Source: a virus
IMG/VR virus record: IMGVR_UViG_3300044800_000037
Location: 1 to 38,966 of that record
Direction: 5' to 3' (one strand)
Length of the DNA stretch: 38,966 nt
Position numbers and translations under genes: made by a program. The notes under the pieces are model-generated. The model had not been told where the DNA came from. It ran no database searches and saw only the letters and a list, made by a program, of their open reading frames with translations. Positions 1 through 6,803 of the stretch are shown piece after piece; the stretch's first letter is position 1; each line of letters starts with the position of its first letter.

Positions 1-127
1 ATATAATCAAGGAGTGTCATTCGCAGATGGTGGAGATTCGGGAGCAACTTGGAGCGCAAACAGTCAAGGTAGGGACTTTGAGTTTGAGGAGTGGGGAAAC
101 CCTGCGACACTTCAGGTTACTACTATC
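1..127. repeat. Terminal direct repeat, left copy (assembly overlap)
   Basis: The first 127 bases are identical to the last 127 bases of the window (38840-38966). The repeat lies inside a tail gene whose frame runs through it without a break. A length of exactly 127 equals a common largest k-mer of short-read assemblers, so this is best read as the overlap of a circular contig and not as a biological terminal repeat. Confidence 0.95.
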
Positions 128-508
128 AATGCCACTTCAATATCAGGTAGTACAGCCACTGGGCACGGGAGTATAGATAGTTTAGGAATATCGGCGGTTA
201 CTCAGCACGGCTTCGTATGGGACACTAATGTAGACCCCACAATAGCTCTCTCAACCAAGACACAAGATGGTGCCGCTGGTTTGGGGATATTTTCCTCAAG
301 TATCACAGGATTATTACTTGGAACAAAATACTATTTTAGAGGCTATGCGACAAATACTGAGGGAACTGTCTATGGGGCAAACTTCTCCTTTTATGCTGGT
401 TTCCCACAGACACAGATGGCAGGTGGGAACATCGCAATAGTATCAACAATGTTCCGTTATATGGGTGCGGATGGGTATAATTATTATGTTCAGGGAGTAA
501 AGGTATGA
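2..508 (+). CDS. Tail/appendage protein, 3' part (gene split by contig ends)
   Basis: This is the C-terminal part of a gene whose start lies at 38436. Position 14 here equals 38853, which is in frame with that ATG, so on the circle the gene is 912 nt (303 aa). This half carries a fibronectin-III-like beta module ending in GTKYYFRGYATNTEGTVYG, a pattern common in phage appendage proteins. The stop overlaps the next ATG (ATGA at 505-508), showing translational coupling to the next tail gene. The in-frame ATG-like start near 14 has no ribosome site and should not be used. A receptor-binding or fibre role is inferred. Confidence 0.8.
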   Translation, partial: YNQGVSFADGGDSGATWSANSQGRDFEFEEWGNPATLQVTTINATSISGSTATGHGSIDSLGISAVTQHGFVWDTNVDPTIALSTKTQDGAAGLGIFSSSITGLLLGTKYYFRGYATNTEGTVYGANFSFYAGFPQTQMAGGNIAIVSTMFRYMGADGYNYYVQGVKV

Positions 509-1122
509 CGGATTGGCCTGCGGTTCCATCCCCTATATTATTAGAGGCACACAAGGCAAGACATCAAGACGGCGGGGCTGATGAGATTAGTGTTACCGGA
601 TTATCTGGCTTACTGGCCGATGACCAGCACGTTCTTGATAGCGAAGTAACGGCGGTAGCACTCCCCTTAACTTCTATACCCGCAACAGCAACTTCAAGAA
701 CCTTTTTAGCCAATGCTTTTCACTTTCCATCTCCTCTTCTTGAATGGGCACCGACAGTTTATGGCGCATATTTAGCAGCAAGTCTTACTACTAAAAAAAT
801 CTGGTTGCCACTTAATTTCTTGAAGGTGGGGGATATTATCACGGCTTACTCTTTGGTGGGTGATGCTATTGAAACTAATGCCTTAACCTTAGACTGCAAA
901 TTGGTTCAGGTTAATAAGGCTAATCCTCTGACCACGACTGATATTGCCACTGGTGCGATAGTTCAAATAACAGCCGATGGCAACTTTGATGTTGCGGTTA
1001 GTCCGGCTCCTACGACAGTTATTACCGATAAACAGTATGTCTTAGAGATACTAGGGACAACTGGTGTCCTAGATGAGATATATGTTATGGGCGCCGAAGT
1101 AACTGTAACGAGGTTAATTTAA
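505..1122 (+). CDS. Tail fibre-like protein
   Basis: A 205-aa protein. Its N-terminal region reads HKARHQDGGADEISV then GLSGLLADDQH (residues about 16-41), a motif that recurs in phage tail-fibre and receptor-binding proteins. The rest is a beta-rich C-terminal domain without a signal peptide or membrane segment. The start overlaps the stop of the preceding tail gene by ATGA. Its position at the end of the late block, after the appendage genes, agrees with a distal fibre role. The motif is a family resemblance recalled from memory, and the exact function is inferred. Confidence 0.75.
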   Translation: MTDWPAVPSPILLEAHKARHQDGGADEISVTGLSGLLADDQHVLDSEVTAVALPLTSIPATATSRTFLANAFHFPSPLLEWAPTVYGAYLAASLTTKKIWLPLNFLKVGDIITAYSLVGDAIETNALTLDCKLVQVNKANPLTTTDIATGAIVQITADGNFDVAVSPAPTTVITDKQYVLEILGTTGVLDEIYVMGAEVTVTRLI

Positions 1123-1150
1123 TGTGCTGGTTGATTAAGAAGGAGATAAT

Positions 1151-1540
1151 ATGTCTAGTTTTACAGACCCTCTAATAGTTACACCAATGAAAGACGGGCG
1201 GAACTGGAAACTGGTTAAGCCTTTTTCTTACCATGTAGGTTCAAAGTTCTCAAGGACGGTTATAACTGTACCCAAAGGATTCGTAACAGACTTTGCCAGT
1301 GTGCCTAGATTTCTCTGGGGATGGATACCCTACTGGGGAAAATGGGGTAAGGCTTCTGTAATCCACGACTATCTATACAGCACACATCAAGTAGAACGTA
1401 GTATTACCGATGCCATATTTTATGAAGCCATGCTGGTTGAGGGAACTAATCCCCGGATAACTCAACTAATGTATTACGCAGTCAGACTATTTGGATGGAT
1501 GGCCTGGCATCCAAAAGGAAAGAAATATGACAGACGATAA
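1151..1540 (+). CDS. DUF1353 family protein
   Basis: A 129-aa protein preceded by a strong ribosome site (AAGGAGATAAT just before the ATG). It shows the DUF1353 hallmarks: a VPKGFVTDFASVPRF stretch (about residues 40-54), then SVIHDYLYS (about 73-81), with a basic C-terminus. DUF1353 proteins are common near phage lysis or tail genes, and their biochemical role is not established. The next gene is a small membrane protein, so this pair is the best candidate I see for a lysis cassette, but that is inference. The 3' end overlaps the next gene by 14 nt. Confidence 0.85.
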   Translation: MSSFTDPLIVTPMKDGRNWKLVKPFSYHVGSKFSRTVITVPKGFVTDFASVPRFLWGWIPYWGKWGKASVIHDYLYSTHQVERSITDAIFYEAMLVEGTNPRITQLMYYAVRLFGWMAWHPKGKKYDRR

Positions 1541-1781
1541 GAAGATGCTCGACAGTATGGAATTTGAGCAGCATCTCCAAGAGATGGGTGATGACCAACT
1601 AGCTCTACTAAAATTCGTAGCCAGACAGCAATACACAATGTCCCAACTCTGTCCTTTGCATGATAGAAGGCTACGGAAACTTGAGAACAGAACTAAAAAG
1701 GAACTAGGTACTACCAGTGGGATTAGTGCTTTCTTAGGAGTTGTTATTGGTGCTGCCATAGATTATCTCATGAGGCGATGA
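1527..1781 (+). CDS. Small membrane protein, holin-like candidate
   Basis: An 84-aa protein starting MTDDKKMLDS. I chose ATG 1527, not the upstream ATG at 1491, because an AAAAGGAAAG ribosome site lies just before it. Residues about 1-60 are charged and helical, followed by one hydrophobic segment (GISAFLGVVIGAAIDYLM) and a short RR tail. A single C-terminal membrane span with a soluble N-terminal domain fits some holins, haemolysin-XhlA-like proteins or spanin-like partners. It is the last gene of the plus-strand late block and overlaps the DUF1353 gene. Confidence 0.7.
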   Translation: MTDDKKMLDSMEFEQHLQEMGDDQLALLKFVARQQYTMSQLCPLHDRRLRKLENRTKKELGTTSGISAFLGVVIGAAIDYLMRR

Positions 1782-1835
1782 GACGCATTGTGGTAGAAAT
1801 CTGGGGTATTAAGAGAATAGATGAGGCATATTCTA

Positions 1836-1866
1836 AGGGACGGAACTCAATCCGTCCCTCTTTTCT
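1836..1866 (+). terminator. Intrinsic terminator closing the late block
   Basis: A 9-bp perfect stem AGGGACGGA / TCCGTCCCT (1836-1844 with 1851-1859) has a 6-nt loop and is followed by CTTTTCTT. It lies between the last plus-strand gene and the convergent minus-strand genes. The other strand lacks a T-run after the stem, so it should stop plus-strand transcription mainly. Confidence 0.9.
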
Positions 1867-2063
1867 TATTTAGTTGCCTTGTGGATTTGATACCCCGGGG
1901 AAAGGTGGCATCCTAAAGTTACCTTTTCATATTCTTCAAACTTTTGTTTGTAGAAGAGAAATCCCGCTATTATTTCACGAAGTGTCATTTCCTTACCGCC
2001 AATAATATAAGTCTGTAAGGGTTCCATTCTTCTCCATAGTAATTTAGAAAGCCATTTTATCAT
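1866..2063 (-). CDS. Hypothetical small protein
   Basis: A 65-aa basic protein (starts MIKWLSKLLWRR). It has an amphipathic N-terminus and no family I recognise. It is the most promoter-distal gene of the minus-strand block, overlaps the end of its upstream neighbour by 20 nt, and its stop lies within the T-run of the convergent late terminator. Coding status rests on position, overlap and direction. Confidence 0.55.
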   Translation of the reverse strand: MIKWLSKLLWRRMEPLQTYIIGGKEMTLREIIAGFLFYKQKFEEYEKVTLGCHLSPGYQIHKATK

Positions 2064-2307
2064 TATCTTTTACCTCCTCATCTGGCATAAATAACCAAGT
2101 TCCAGTACCCCTAATTGGGTCATTCTCTACCCTTCCACCTTTACTATTGCCTTCTCGTCTTAATGCCTCAAGCATCACATCAGCACCCGCTTCGAATATG
2201 ACCTTCTCCTCTGTCTCTACATCCTTTATTCGTATAACTTTAACAACTTCCCCTCTGTGGGTTAAGATGGAGAAAGGCAATTCCTCCCAATCTTTAGGTC
2301 TCCACAT
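2044..2307 (-). CDS. Hypothetical protein
   Basis: An 87-aa acidic protein (starts MWRPKDWEELPF). An AAAAGGAGGTAAAAGATA ribosome site precedes the ATG, and its ATG overlaps the stop of the preceding 54-aa gene (TAATG). There are no recognisable motifs, signal peptide or membrane segment. The content looks like a small soluble regulator or inhibitor typical of phage early regions, but no function can be assigned. Confidence 0.7.
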   Translation of the reverse strand: MWRPKDWEELPFSILTHRGEVVKVIRIKDVETEEKVIFEAGADVMLEALRREGNSKGGRVENDPIRGTGTWLFMPDEEVKDNDKMAF

Positions 2308-2471
2308 TATCTTTTACCTCCTTTTCCTGTGTAAATCATCATTGGAGCCATCATCACCTCAATCAACTTTCTCTGAAGTTCAAGAATAATCCTTTGCTGT
2401 GCCAACACTTCTTTCAAATACGGGTTGTTTATTATTTTAAGTTCCCCTTCAGTGTTTATCGGCATTACCAT
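2307..2471 (-). CDS. Hypothetical small protein (54 aa)
   Basis: A short gene read from the sequence directly. A strong AAGGAGGTTTGAA ribosome site lies 6 nt before the ATG at 2471. The protein (MVMPINTEGELKIINNPYL...) is 54 aa, with a central helical stretch rich in Q, L and M and a glycine/lysine tail. The stop TAA overlaps the next ATG, and the start overlaps the end of the upstream gene by 7 nt. The tail codons carry the ribosome site of the next gene. No family recognised. Confidence 0.72.
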   Translation of the reverse strand: MVMPINTEGELKIINNPYLKEVLAQQRIILELQRKLIEVMMAPMMIYTGKGGKR

Positions 2472-2911
2472 TTCAAACCTCCTTTATGATTATAATAACT
2501 TTTTCTCTGGATACAGTAGCGGGAATAGGTAACATTCTTTCTCCGCCGGCCGATACAGTAACTCAGGCAGTTCATTATTCTTATGTGAACATCCCTCGGA
2601 GTAGTTTCCAAAGCCCGGGCCAGTTTATCCTCAATAGCAATCATATCTTCATAGCCTACCTGAACGGCGTATTCTAAAAGTAGTCCGTCAATCTTACATT
2701 GAGTAAGTCTCCACGATAATTCAGCGTAGACTTCCGCAGCCTTGATGAACTTTGCCTGACTGGAGAACCGAGGACTTCCGCCCAAATATCCTGACTCTTT
2801 ATGCTCTGGCGGCCAAACCCCCGTTTCTAGTAACGGGAGCCACTTTATCAACCAGAGAAGTTGGTCACGGTTATATCTAATGCTGACTGGGGAGTGCCAC
2901 TCGTCTTTCAA
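2465..2911 (-). CDS. Hypothetical protein
   Basis: A 148-aa protein with an aromatic-rich N-terminal region (QLLWLIKWLPLLETGVWPPE) and a helical middle (KAAEVYAELSWRL). The C-terminus is basic and tyrosine-rich (SYCIGRRRKNVTYSRYC). It resembles uncharacterised proteins found in environmental phages but I cannot name a domain. Coupled by a 4-nt overlap to its upstream neighbour. Confidence 0.75.
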   Translation of the reverse strand: MKDEWHSPVSIRYNRDQLLWLIKWLPLLETGVWPPEHKESGYLGGSPRFSSQAKFIKAAEVYAELSWRLTQCKIDGLLLEYAVQVGYEDMIAIEDKLARALETTPRDVHIRIMNCLSYCIGRRRKNVTYSRYCIQRKSYYNHKGGLKW

Positions 2912-3123
2912 TATCCTTGTCCTTTGGCTCTTGGTGCCTGTCTAATAAGTCTATCAATCTCTGGTAGTTTCTCAAGAGTTATAACCTGCCTTGTTTCTTT
3001 GGGCAACCAGTCAACCCACTGGAACTCTGGGATGCCAAGATGATTTCTCTTGTCTCTCAGTCCCAGTAGAGACCTTGCTGTCTCTTCAGGGATGCAGTAG
3101 ATTAAAGGTAAGGCTTGTCTCAT
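2908..3123 (-). CDS. Hypothetical small protein
   Basis: A 71-aa protein (starts MRQALPLIYCIPEETARSLL) that ends with a basic glycine-rich tail. The stop overlaps the next ATG (ATGA), and only one base separates its start from the end of the DUF5131 gene upstream. No motif is recognised. Coupling on both sides supports real translation. Confidence 0.65.
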   Translation of the reverse strand: MRQALPLIYCIPEETARSLLGLRDKRNHLGIPEFQWVDWLPKETRQVITLEKLPEIDRLIRQAPRAKGQGY

Positions 3124-3124
3124 T

Positions 3125-3808
3125 TTACTTGGGAAACTCCTGCCTTAAAGGGTATAAAGGGATATATGTCCGAAAGTTATTAAGGTTATTTTTCAGAAAT
3201 ACTGGCACACTTGCTTTGTCCGCCGCCTCTACAATCTCTTTTATCCATTCCAGTTTGGGTGCTGTCTTTTTACTTGGTGGTGTTTGCTGACCGATGATTA
3301 CCCAATTAAGGTCAGAAAACCAATTCTTTGCTGCTGATGTGTTCAACTTATCAGAACTCCAAGCCAATAGAGGCTCAATTGAGAGGAATTTCACGTTCGC
3401 ATCTACATTGTCAAGCCAACCGCACGCATCAGTTGCCTGCCAATAGTTAGTCGCACTCACTCCTACCCAACAATTCTCAGGGAACGGACTCCACTTGATT
3501 AGATTCTGTGGTTGCTTGGTCAGGAAAATAAAAGTTAAATTGGGGAAGTTTCTCACCTGTCGCATTATATAGTTCGCTTCGTCTGCCCCCACCCAATCGC
3601 CAAAAAGTTCAATCGTAGAACCAACAAATACTTTACTTCCTTTTGGCATTTTCAGAAGAGGTAGAAATGCACGGTTGTCAAATCTTATCTCAGGATTCCA
3701 CTTGAACCGCTTATACATCCTGCGGGCATAGCAATAGGGGCAAGCCATAGGGCAAAGACCTTTGACTGGGTTGATTGAGTAGTCGCACCATTCAATTTTA
3801 GTTCTCAT
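3125..3808 (-). CDS. DUF5131 (phage Gp37/Gp68) radical-SAM-like protein
   Basis: A 227-aa protein with the family's N-terminal signature TKIEWCDYSINPVKGLC followed by CPMACPYCYA. The cysteines C19, C23 and C26 form CxxxCxxC, the spacing of a radical-SAM iron-sulphur cluster. Later blocks such as FVGSTIELFGDWV, FLTKQPQNL, WVGVSATN and FLSIEPLL match the family and are consistent with a TIM-barrel. Members occur in phages and mobile elements, and the substrate is unknown. It sits in a run of early genes one base from its neighbours. The assignment is from recognised motifs; the chemistry is inferred. Confidence 0.88.
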   Translation of the reverse strand: MRTKIEWCDYSINPVKGLCPMACPYCYARRMYKRFKWNPEIRFDNRAFLPLLKMPKGSKVFVGSTIELFGDWVGADEANYIMRQVRNFPNLTFIFLTKQPQNLIKWSPFPENCWVGVSATNYWQATDACGWLDNVDANVKFLSIEPLLAWSSDKLNTSAAKNWFSDLNWVIIGQQTPPSKKTAPKLEWIKEIVEAADKASVPVFLKNNLNNFRTYIPLYPLRQEFPK

Positions 3809-3809
3809 T

Positions 3810-4244
3810 TTACACTACCTCTATCTCAATTTTATATAATTCCTCTGTCATCTTCCTTTTAACCTCTCCAAGTCTGGTTCTATAACCCTTAACTTCTACG
3901 AAGTGGACTTCATAAAGAGAAGTGTTTGCGACCTGCTGGAACTCAGCAAAATCTACCCGGTGAACTATTCCTCCAGGCAATCGGAATGGGACTTGCGTCA
4001 GGTAAAAATTCATAATACCTGCTTTAATCTTGGTATCGTTATCATCAGCGTGTTGTGCTTCCTTTTTACTATCAAACCATCTGCCGTTGTATTCTGTTCT
4101 TTGGGCATGATACTTGTGTTCCCTGACATACCTTTCAGGGTGTGTTATCCTGTTATCAAGTTCTCTTGCGATGGCATCACCGACAACTCTTAATGCTGGA
4201 TTCTCGGCTAGTTTTGCTTCCAACTCTTCCTGACTCCAGTTCAT
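3810..4244 (-). CDS. DUF1064 PD-(D/E)XK-nuclease-like protein
   Basis: A 144-aa protein with a DUF1064 core: KYHAQRTEYNGRWFDSKKEA, VPFRLPGGIVHRVDF and YEVHFVEVKGYRT. E62, D98 and the E117-V-K119 motif have the order of a PD-(D/E)XK nuclease site. DUF1064 genes are frequent in phage replication/recombination regions, where a junction-resolvase-like or repair role is suspected, so here it may work with the RecT-like protein. The stop overlaps the next gene's start on the downstream side by 4 nt. Confidence 0.85.
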   Translation of the reverse strand: MNWSQEELEAKLAENPALRVVGDAIARELDNRITHPERYVREHKYHAQRTEYNGRWFDSKKEAQHADDNDTKIKAGIMNFYLTQVPFRLPGGIVHRVDFAEFQQVANTSLYEVHFVEVKGYRTRLGEVKRKMTEELYKIEIEVV

Positions 4245-4426
4245 ATTTCCTCCATCCTCATTACTGGTTGTTTCCTTACGATTTCCCCTTTAATATACCG
4301 AACCTCTATCCAGTATTCGTTCTTCTCAGGATTAGCTTCTGTCCGATAAGCATCTCCCTTTTTGCTCTGTTCGTTACAAGCTAAAAGAAATTCCTCCTGA
4401 GTTTTATAGTGGATTTTTGTCATCAT
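4241..4426 (-). CDS. Hypothetical small protein
   Basis: A 61-aa protein starting MMTKIHYKTQEEFLL. The open frame extends upstream to 4480, but GAGGATGG lies just before the ATG pair at 4421-4426, and the previous gene ends at 4444, so I use the internal start. Its last codons (VMRMEEI) are encoded by one copy of a gene-boundary repeat (AGTAATGAGGATGGA) that also provides the ribosome site for the next gene. No family recognised. Confidence 0.6.
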   Translation of the reverse strand: MMTKIHYKTQEEFLLACNEQSKKGDAYRTEANPEKNEYWIEVRYIKGEIVRKQPVMRMEEI

Positions 4427-4443
4427 TCCATCCTCATAACTTA

Positions 4444-4626
4444 CTAATCGGGCAAAGGTACATAATATTTTAATCCACATATACGACAGCGATATATTTC
4501 GTAACTACCACCATCTGAAAGGCTACCCTCCTCATCACCTAGATAATCTGATTCGGGATGCTGCCACCTTCCACCTTTTTCTTTTGTGTATGGATTCTCT
4601 TTGCAACAATTTTGCCTATCTTTCAT
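4444..4626 (-). CDS. Small zinc-ribbon-like protein
   Basis: A 60-aa protein with CC near residues 7-8 and a C-terminal YRCRICGLKYYVPLPD. The CxxC followed by an aromatic/proline tail suggests half of a zinc ribbon, perhaps completed by the N-terminal cysteines or the central histidine. The start overlaps the end of a 14-codon bridging ORF (ATGA). Function unknown. Several other small CxxC proteins in this block suggest a common style of early-gene product. Confidence 0.65.
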   Translation of the reverse strand: MKDRQNCCKENPYTKEKGGRWQHPESDYLGDEEGSLSDGGSYEIYRCRICGLKYYVPLPD

Positions 4627-4667
4627 GTTACCATCCTTATTGCTTTGACTAGAGCTTCTGGTTTCAT
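4623..4667 (-). other. Bridging micro-ORF, copy A
   Basis: A 14-codon frame (MKPEALVKAIRMVT) starts after the boundary repeat and ends overlapping the ATG of the next gene. It shares the core (P/F)EALVK with the micro-ORFs at 5165-5218 and 7049-7087. It may be a translational-coupling leader or a remnant of a shared linker. Whether the peptide is made is unknown. Confidence 0.4.
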
Positions 4668-4668
4668 T

Positions 4669-4696
4669 CCATCCTCATTACTGACTGAGAGAGCCT
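4669..4696. repeat. 28-bp gene-boundary repeat, copy 1
   Basis: Identical over 28 bases to 6765-6792. On the minus strand it reads from a run of GGCTCTCTCAGTCAGTAATG into AGGATGG. Here the first part encodes the end of the ASCH protein (GSLSQ plus stop). At copy 2 the same bases lie after a stop codon. Shorter versions (about 15 bp) occur at 4251-4265 and 4427-4438. Confidence 0.9.
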
Positions 4697-5172
4697 ATTG
4701 GTAACATTGAGAACCCAAACACACTAACCTCTGTTAGTTCTGGCGTGAAGAAACCGAGCTTACCCTTACAAGGGATAGGCTCATCGTAAAGGATACCATC
4801 CTTGACTACAAAGCCATAGATACCGAAGAACCAACGAGAGCGTGAAACTTCCATGCCAATATCTTGTGCGGTGAACTCGTCTACAATCGTTATTTCCCCT
4901 ATGATATGACCTCGGTATTTAGACCAATCTACTGTAAGAAATTCATCTAATTTTGTTGGTTCATTTATGAGAATAGTATCAATGAAATTCAATTCGTCAT
5001 AACTAGCTTTAGTTTTGCTGGCATGAAGATATATCCGCAGGGGTAATTGGCTTCGTCTAATCCCCCTACTAGCCAACGACCAATTACGATTCTCCACATC
5101 TTTCCAGTTCTTAGCCATTAGCCAGAACCATTCAGCGTAGCCACTTAAAGCCTTGTATTTAGCTTCAAACAT
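4678..5172 (-). CDS. ASCH/PUA-like domain protein
   Basis: A 164-aa protein with ASCH-like features: an N-terminal KNWKDVENRNWSL, then PLRIYLHASKTK, a GHIIGEITIVD strand, SRWFFGIYGFVV and IPCKGKLGFF near the end. ASCH domains have a PUA-like fold and bind RNA or modified nucleotides. In phages their exact role is unknown. Coupled to the previous gene through a micro-ORF. The C-terminus is encoded by the 28-bp boundary repeat. A second PUA-like protein lies at 11297-11839. Confidence 0.8.
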   Translation of the reverse strand: MFEAKYKALSGYAEWFWLMAKNWKDVENRNWSLASRGIRRSQLPLRIYLHASKTKASYDELNFIDTILINEPTKLDEFLTVDWSKYRGHIIGEITIVDEFTAQDIGMEVSRSRWFFGIYGFVVKDGILYDEPIPCKGKLGFFTPELTEVSVFGFSMLPIGSLSQ

Positions 5173-5218
5173 TCTTTATTTCCCTCCCTCTTCCTTTGAC
5201 TAGAGCTTCAAAGGTCAT
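5165..5218 (-). other. Bridging micro-ORF, copy B
   Basis: A 17-codon frame (MTFEALVKGRGREIKNV) whose ATG overlaps the stop of the upstream gene (ATGA at 5215-5218) and which runs over the start of the ASCH gene. The DNA CTTTGACTAGAGCTTC, seen on the plus strand, also occurs at 4643-4658 and in variant form near 7065. It contains the GGAGGG ribosome site of the next gene. Confidence 0.4.
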
Positions 5219-5562
5219 AACAGTTCTAACTCCCAATACCAATTTTCATTTTCCTTAACCGCTTTCTGCTTTATCACTTTATGTCCTCGGTATATTCCGC
5301 CAGCATACATACATTCGTTAGGTCGCACTCGGTAGATAGTTTCATTTTTAATCCAATTATACGGCACATGCAGGTATTGGCAATTCACGGCTATAAGACC
5401 ATCATCAACAAAGGGTAAAAGCGCCTTTCTGTTCTTATCGCCCTTGAATATCGCTTTGTGAATTTCGCTACCATCCCAGCAAAACTTTGACCAGTCAAAA
5501 TCTCTCCCAGGGTATCCACACACAGTTGAATTATGCTTATTGATTTTATATCGTTTTATCAT
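5215..5562 (-). CDS. Hypothetical protein
   Basis: A 115-aa protein (starts MIKRYKINKHNSTVCGYPGR) rich in aromatic residues and with KVIKQKAVKENENWYWELELL at its end. No family recognised. It is soluble in appearance. Its stop overlaps the start of a bridging micro-ORF. The ribosome site upstream is GAGGGGGAGAGGG. Coding status is supported by length, direction and tight packing. Confidence 0.7.
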   Translation of the reverse strand: MIKRYKINKHNSTVCGYPGRDFDWSKFCWDGSEIHKAIFKGDKNRKALLPFVDDGLIAVNCQYLHVPYNWIKNETIYRVRPNECMYAGGIYRGHKVIKQKAVKENENWYWELELL

Positions 5563-5584
5563 TTCCCTCTCCCCCTCTATGTCG

Positions 5585-5698
5585 TTATTGCCACCTTCTC
5601 TTGAACCACTCTAAAGCGAATAACACCGCTATAAGTACCACGAGGAATATAATAACAACCCAACCTCTAGTGCCTTCAAAGCCGTGAAACCAAATCAT
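5585..5698 (-). CDS. Tiny membrane protein (37 aa)
   Basis: Protein begins MIWFHGFEGTRGW, then a hydrophobic span VVIIFLVVLIAVLFALEW and a basic end KRRWQ, so one membrane helix. The open frame could extend upstream to 5833 (82 aa), but that would overlap the 34-aa gene in another frame. The AAAGGAGG site about 11 nt before ATG 5698 supports the short form. The pair of tiny membrane proteins may be exclusion or lysis-timing factors; function unknown. Confidence 0.55.
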   Translation of the reverse strand: MIWFHGFEGTRGWVVIIFLVVLIAVLFALEWFKRRWQ

Positions 5699-5703
5699 CT
5701 TCC

Positions 5704-5808
5704 CTATTTCCTCCTTTTGAGAATGAGTAGCCATATCTGTGTTATGATATAATAACTCAAACAGACTATTGAGATGATTCCAAATATATATGCCAGAATT
5801 TCTTTCAT
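5704..5808 (-). CDS. Tiny membrane protein (34 aa)
   Basis: Protein MKEILAYIFGIISIVCLSYY and onwards ends LILKRRK and is almost entirely one hydrophobic helix with a basic tail. The ATG overlaps the stop of the DnaC-like gene (ATGA at 5805-5808) with AGGAG 7 nt before it. Its last codons AAAAGGAGGAAATAG hold the ribosome site for the next tiny membrane gene. The overlap and ribosome sites argue for a real gene. Confidence 0.6.
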   Translation of the reverse strand: MKEILAYIFGIISIVCLSYYIITQIWLLILKRRK

Positions 5809-6755
5809 CCTTTTCTCCTGTGGCTCTCGCCAAATATTCTCAAGAAACTCCCCCCGCACATCTCCAATAACCTGTCATAAATTCTAACACTTCCCCTGCC
5901 ATCGGCAAAGTATATGTTAAGGTCTTCCGCCGACAGGTTAGAGGTCATTACAACAGGGCGGTTATTCTCATAGCGACCGTTGATTAAGGCAAAGAGTATC
6001 CGGGTGGTGAATTTCTTATCGTAACGTTCCTCAGTGCCGACATCATCAAGTACCAGTAGGGACTTGTAAATCAGTCTATTGACAATGTCCTGCTCTGATG
6101 GGAGATTTCGCTTTTCCTCAAATGTGTAACTGAAAGTAGTCTGGATTTTGTTATAGAGTTGTGGTTCTGAGACGAACTCCACCGGGCAGATTCTCGGCTC
6201 TCCCTGCCATCGTTCTATTATCCTGTGACAAATCGCAACACAGAGGTGGGTCTTGCCTACTCCTTGTGTTTCGGGGGAAAGCATTACCAGCGAGAGATAA
6301 GCCTTTCCTTGCTCATTAAGGTGCTTCGGGTAGTTGACTGGGAATCCTTCGGCATAATCCCAGCAGGTCTTGAAAGTCTTGGGAAGGTTGTTGCTCTTGT
6401 CACTCCACTTTGTATCGTAGGTTGAGAAATCCTCATTCGCAAAGTGTGGGGGAATACCGCAGGTATCTCTCCATTGCCTTCGCTCCTTGACTATCTCGGC
6501 CTGCCTAGCCATTTCTTCTTCCTGCCTTCGTTCTTCTTTCCACATGGCATTACAATCAGGACACTGATTAGTTTTTCTGATAGTCCCTTGGCTGGATTGG
6601 TATACCTTAAACTCTACATTTTTCCTACCGCAATCAGGGCAATCGCCATAGTCAGATTCAAGCCGTTTGATACCCAGAATATCACTGAGCCAACCGCCGC
6701 CTCTGCGTGGGGTAGATTCTTCTTCGTTCATTTCTTCGTTCATTTCTTCCTTCAT
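5805..6755 (-). CDS. DnaC/IstB-like AAA+ helicase loader
   Basis: A 316-aa protein. An acidic N-terminus is followed by a four-cysteine zinc ribbon (C39, C42, C65, C68), then a DnaC-like ATPase: Walker A QGVGKTHL (about 164-171), Walker B LLVLDDVG (233-240), and sensor MTSNLSAEDL. The Walker A first glycine position is E rather than G, but the GKTH core is kept. Expected role: loads the host replicative helicase at the phage origin, with the DUF4373 protein at 14173-14802. Start supported by GGAGAGATAAA before the ATG; the two downstream in-frame ATGs are alternatives. Confidence 0.88.
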   Translation of the reverse strand: MKEEMNEEMNEEESTPRRGGGWLSDILGIKRLESDYGDCPDCGRKNVEFKVYQSSQGTIRKTNQCPDCNAMWKEERRQEEEMARQAEIVKERRQWRDTCGIPPHFANEDFSTYDTKWSDKSNNLPKTFKTCWDYAEGFPVNYPKHLNEQGKAYLSLVMLSPETQGVGKTHLCVAICHRIIERWQGEPRICPVEFVSEPQLYNKIQTTFSYTFEEKRNLPSEQDIVNRLIYKSLLVLDDVGTEERYDKKFTTRILFALINGRYENNRPVVMTSNLSAEDLNIYFADGRGSVRIYDRLLEMCGGSFLRIFGESHRRKG

Positions 6756-6764
6756 TTTATCTCT

Positions 6765-6792
6765 CCATCCTCATTACTGACTGAGAGAGCCT
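6765..6792. repeat. 28-bp gene-boundary repeat, copy 2
   Basis: Exact match to 4669-4696, here in the 48-nt gap between the gene ending at 6804 and the DnaC-like gene. On the minus strand it supplies the GAGGATGG/GGAGAG ribosome region of the DnaC-like gene. Confidence 0.9.
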
Positions 6793-6803
6793 CCACTAGA
6801 TAC

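Noticed and set aside
1-127. Biological direct terminal repeats (as in T7-like phages)
   Set aside because: Length is exactly 127 bp, lies inside a coding gene and matches an assembly overlap; no supporting end signals seen.
5585-5833. Single 82-aa membrane protein
   Set aside because: Would overlap the 34-aa frame that has an ATGA overlap and ribosome site; the two short genes are better supported, though the long form is not excluded.
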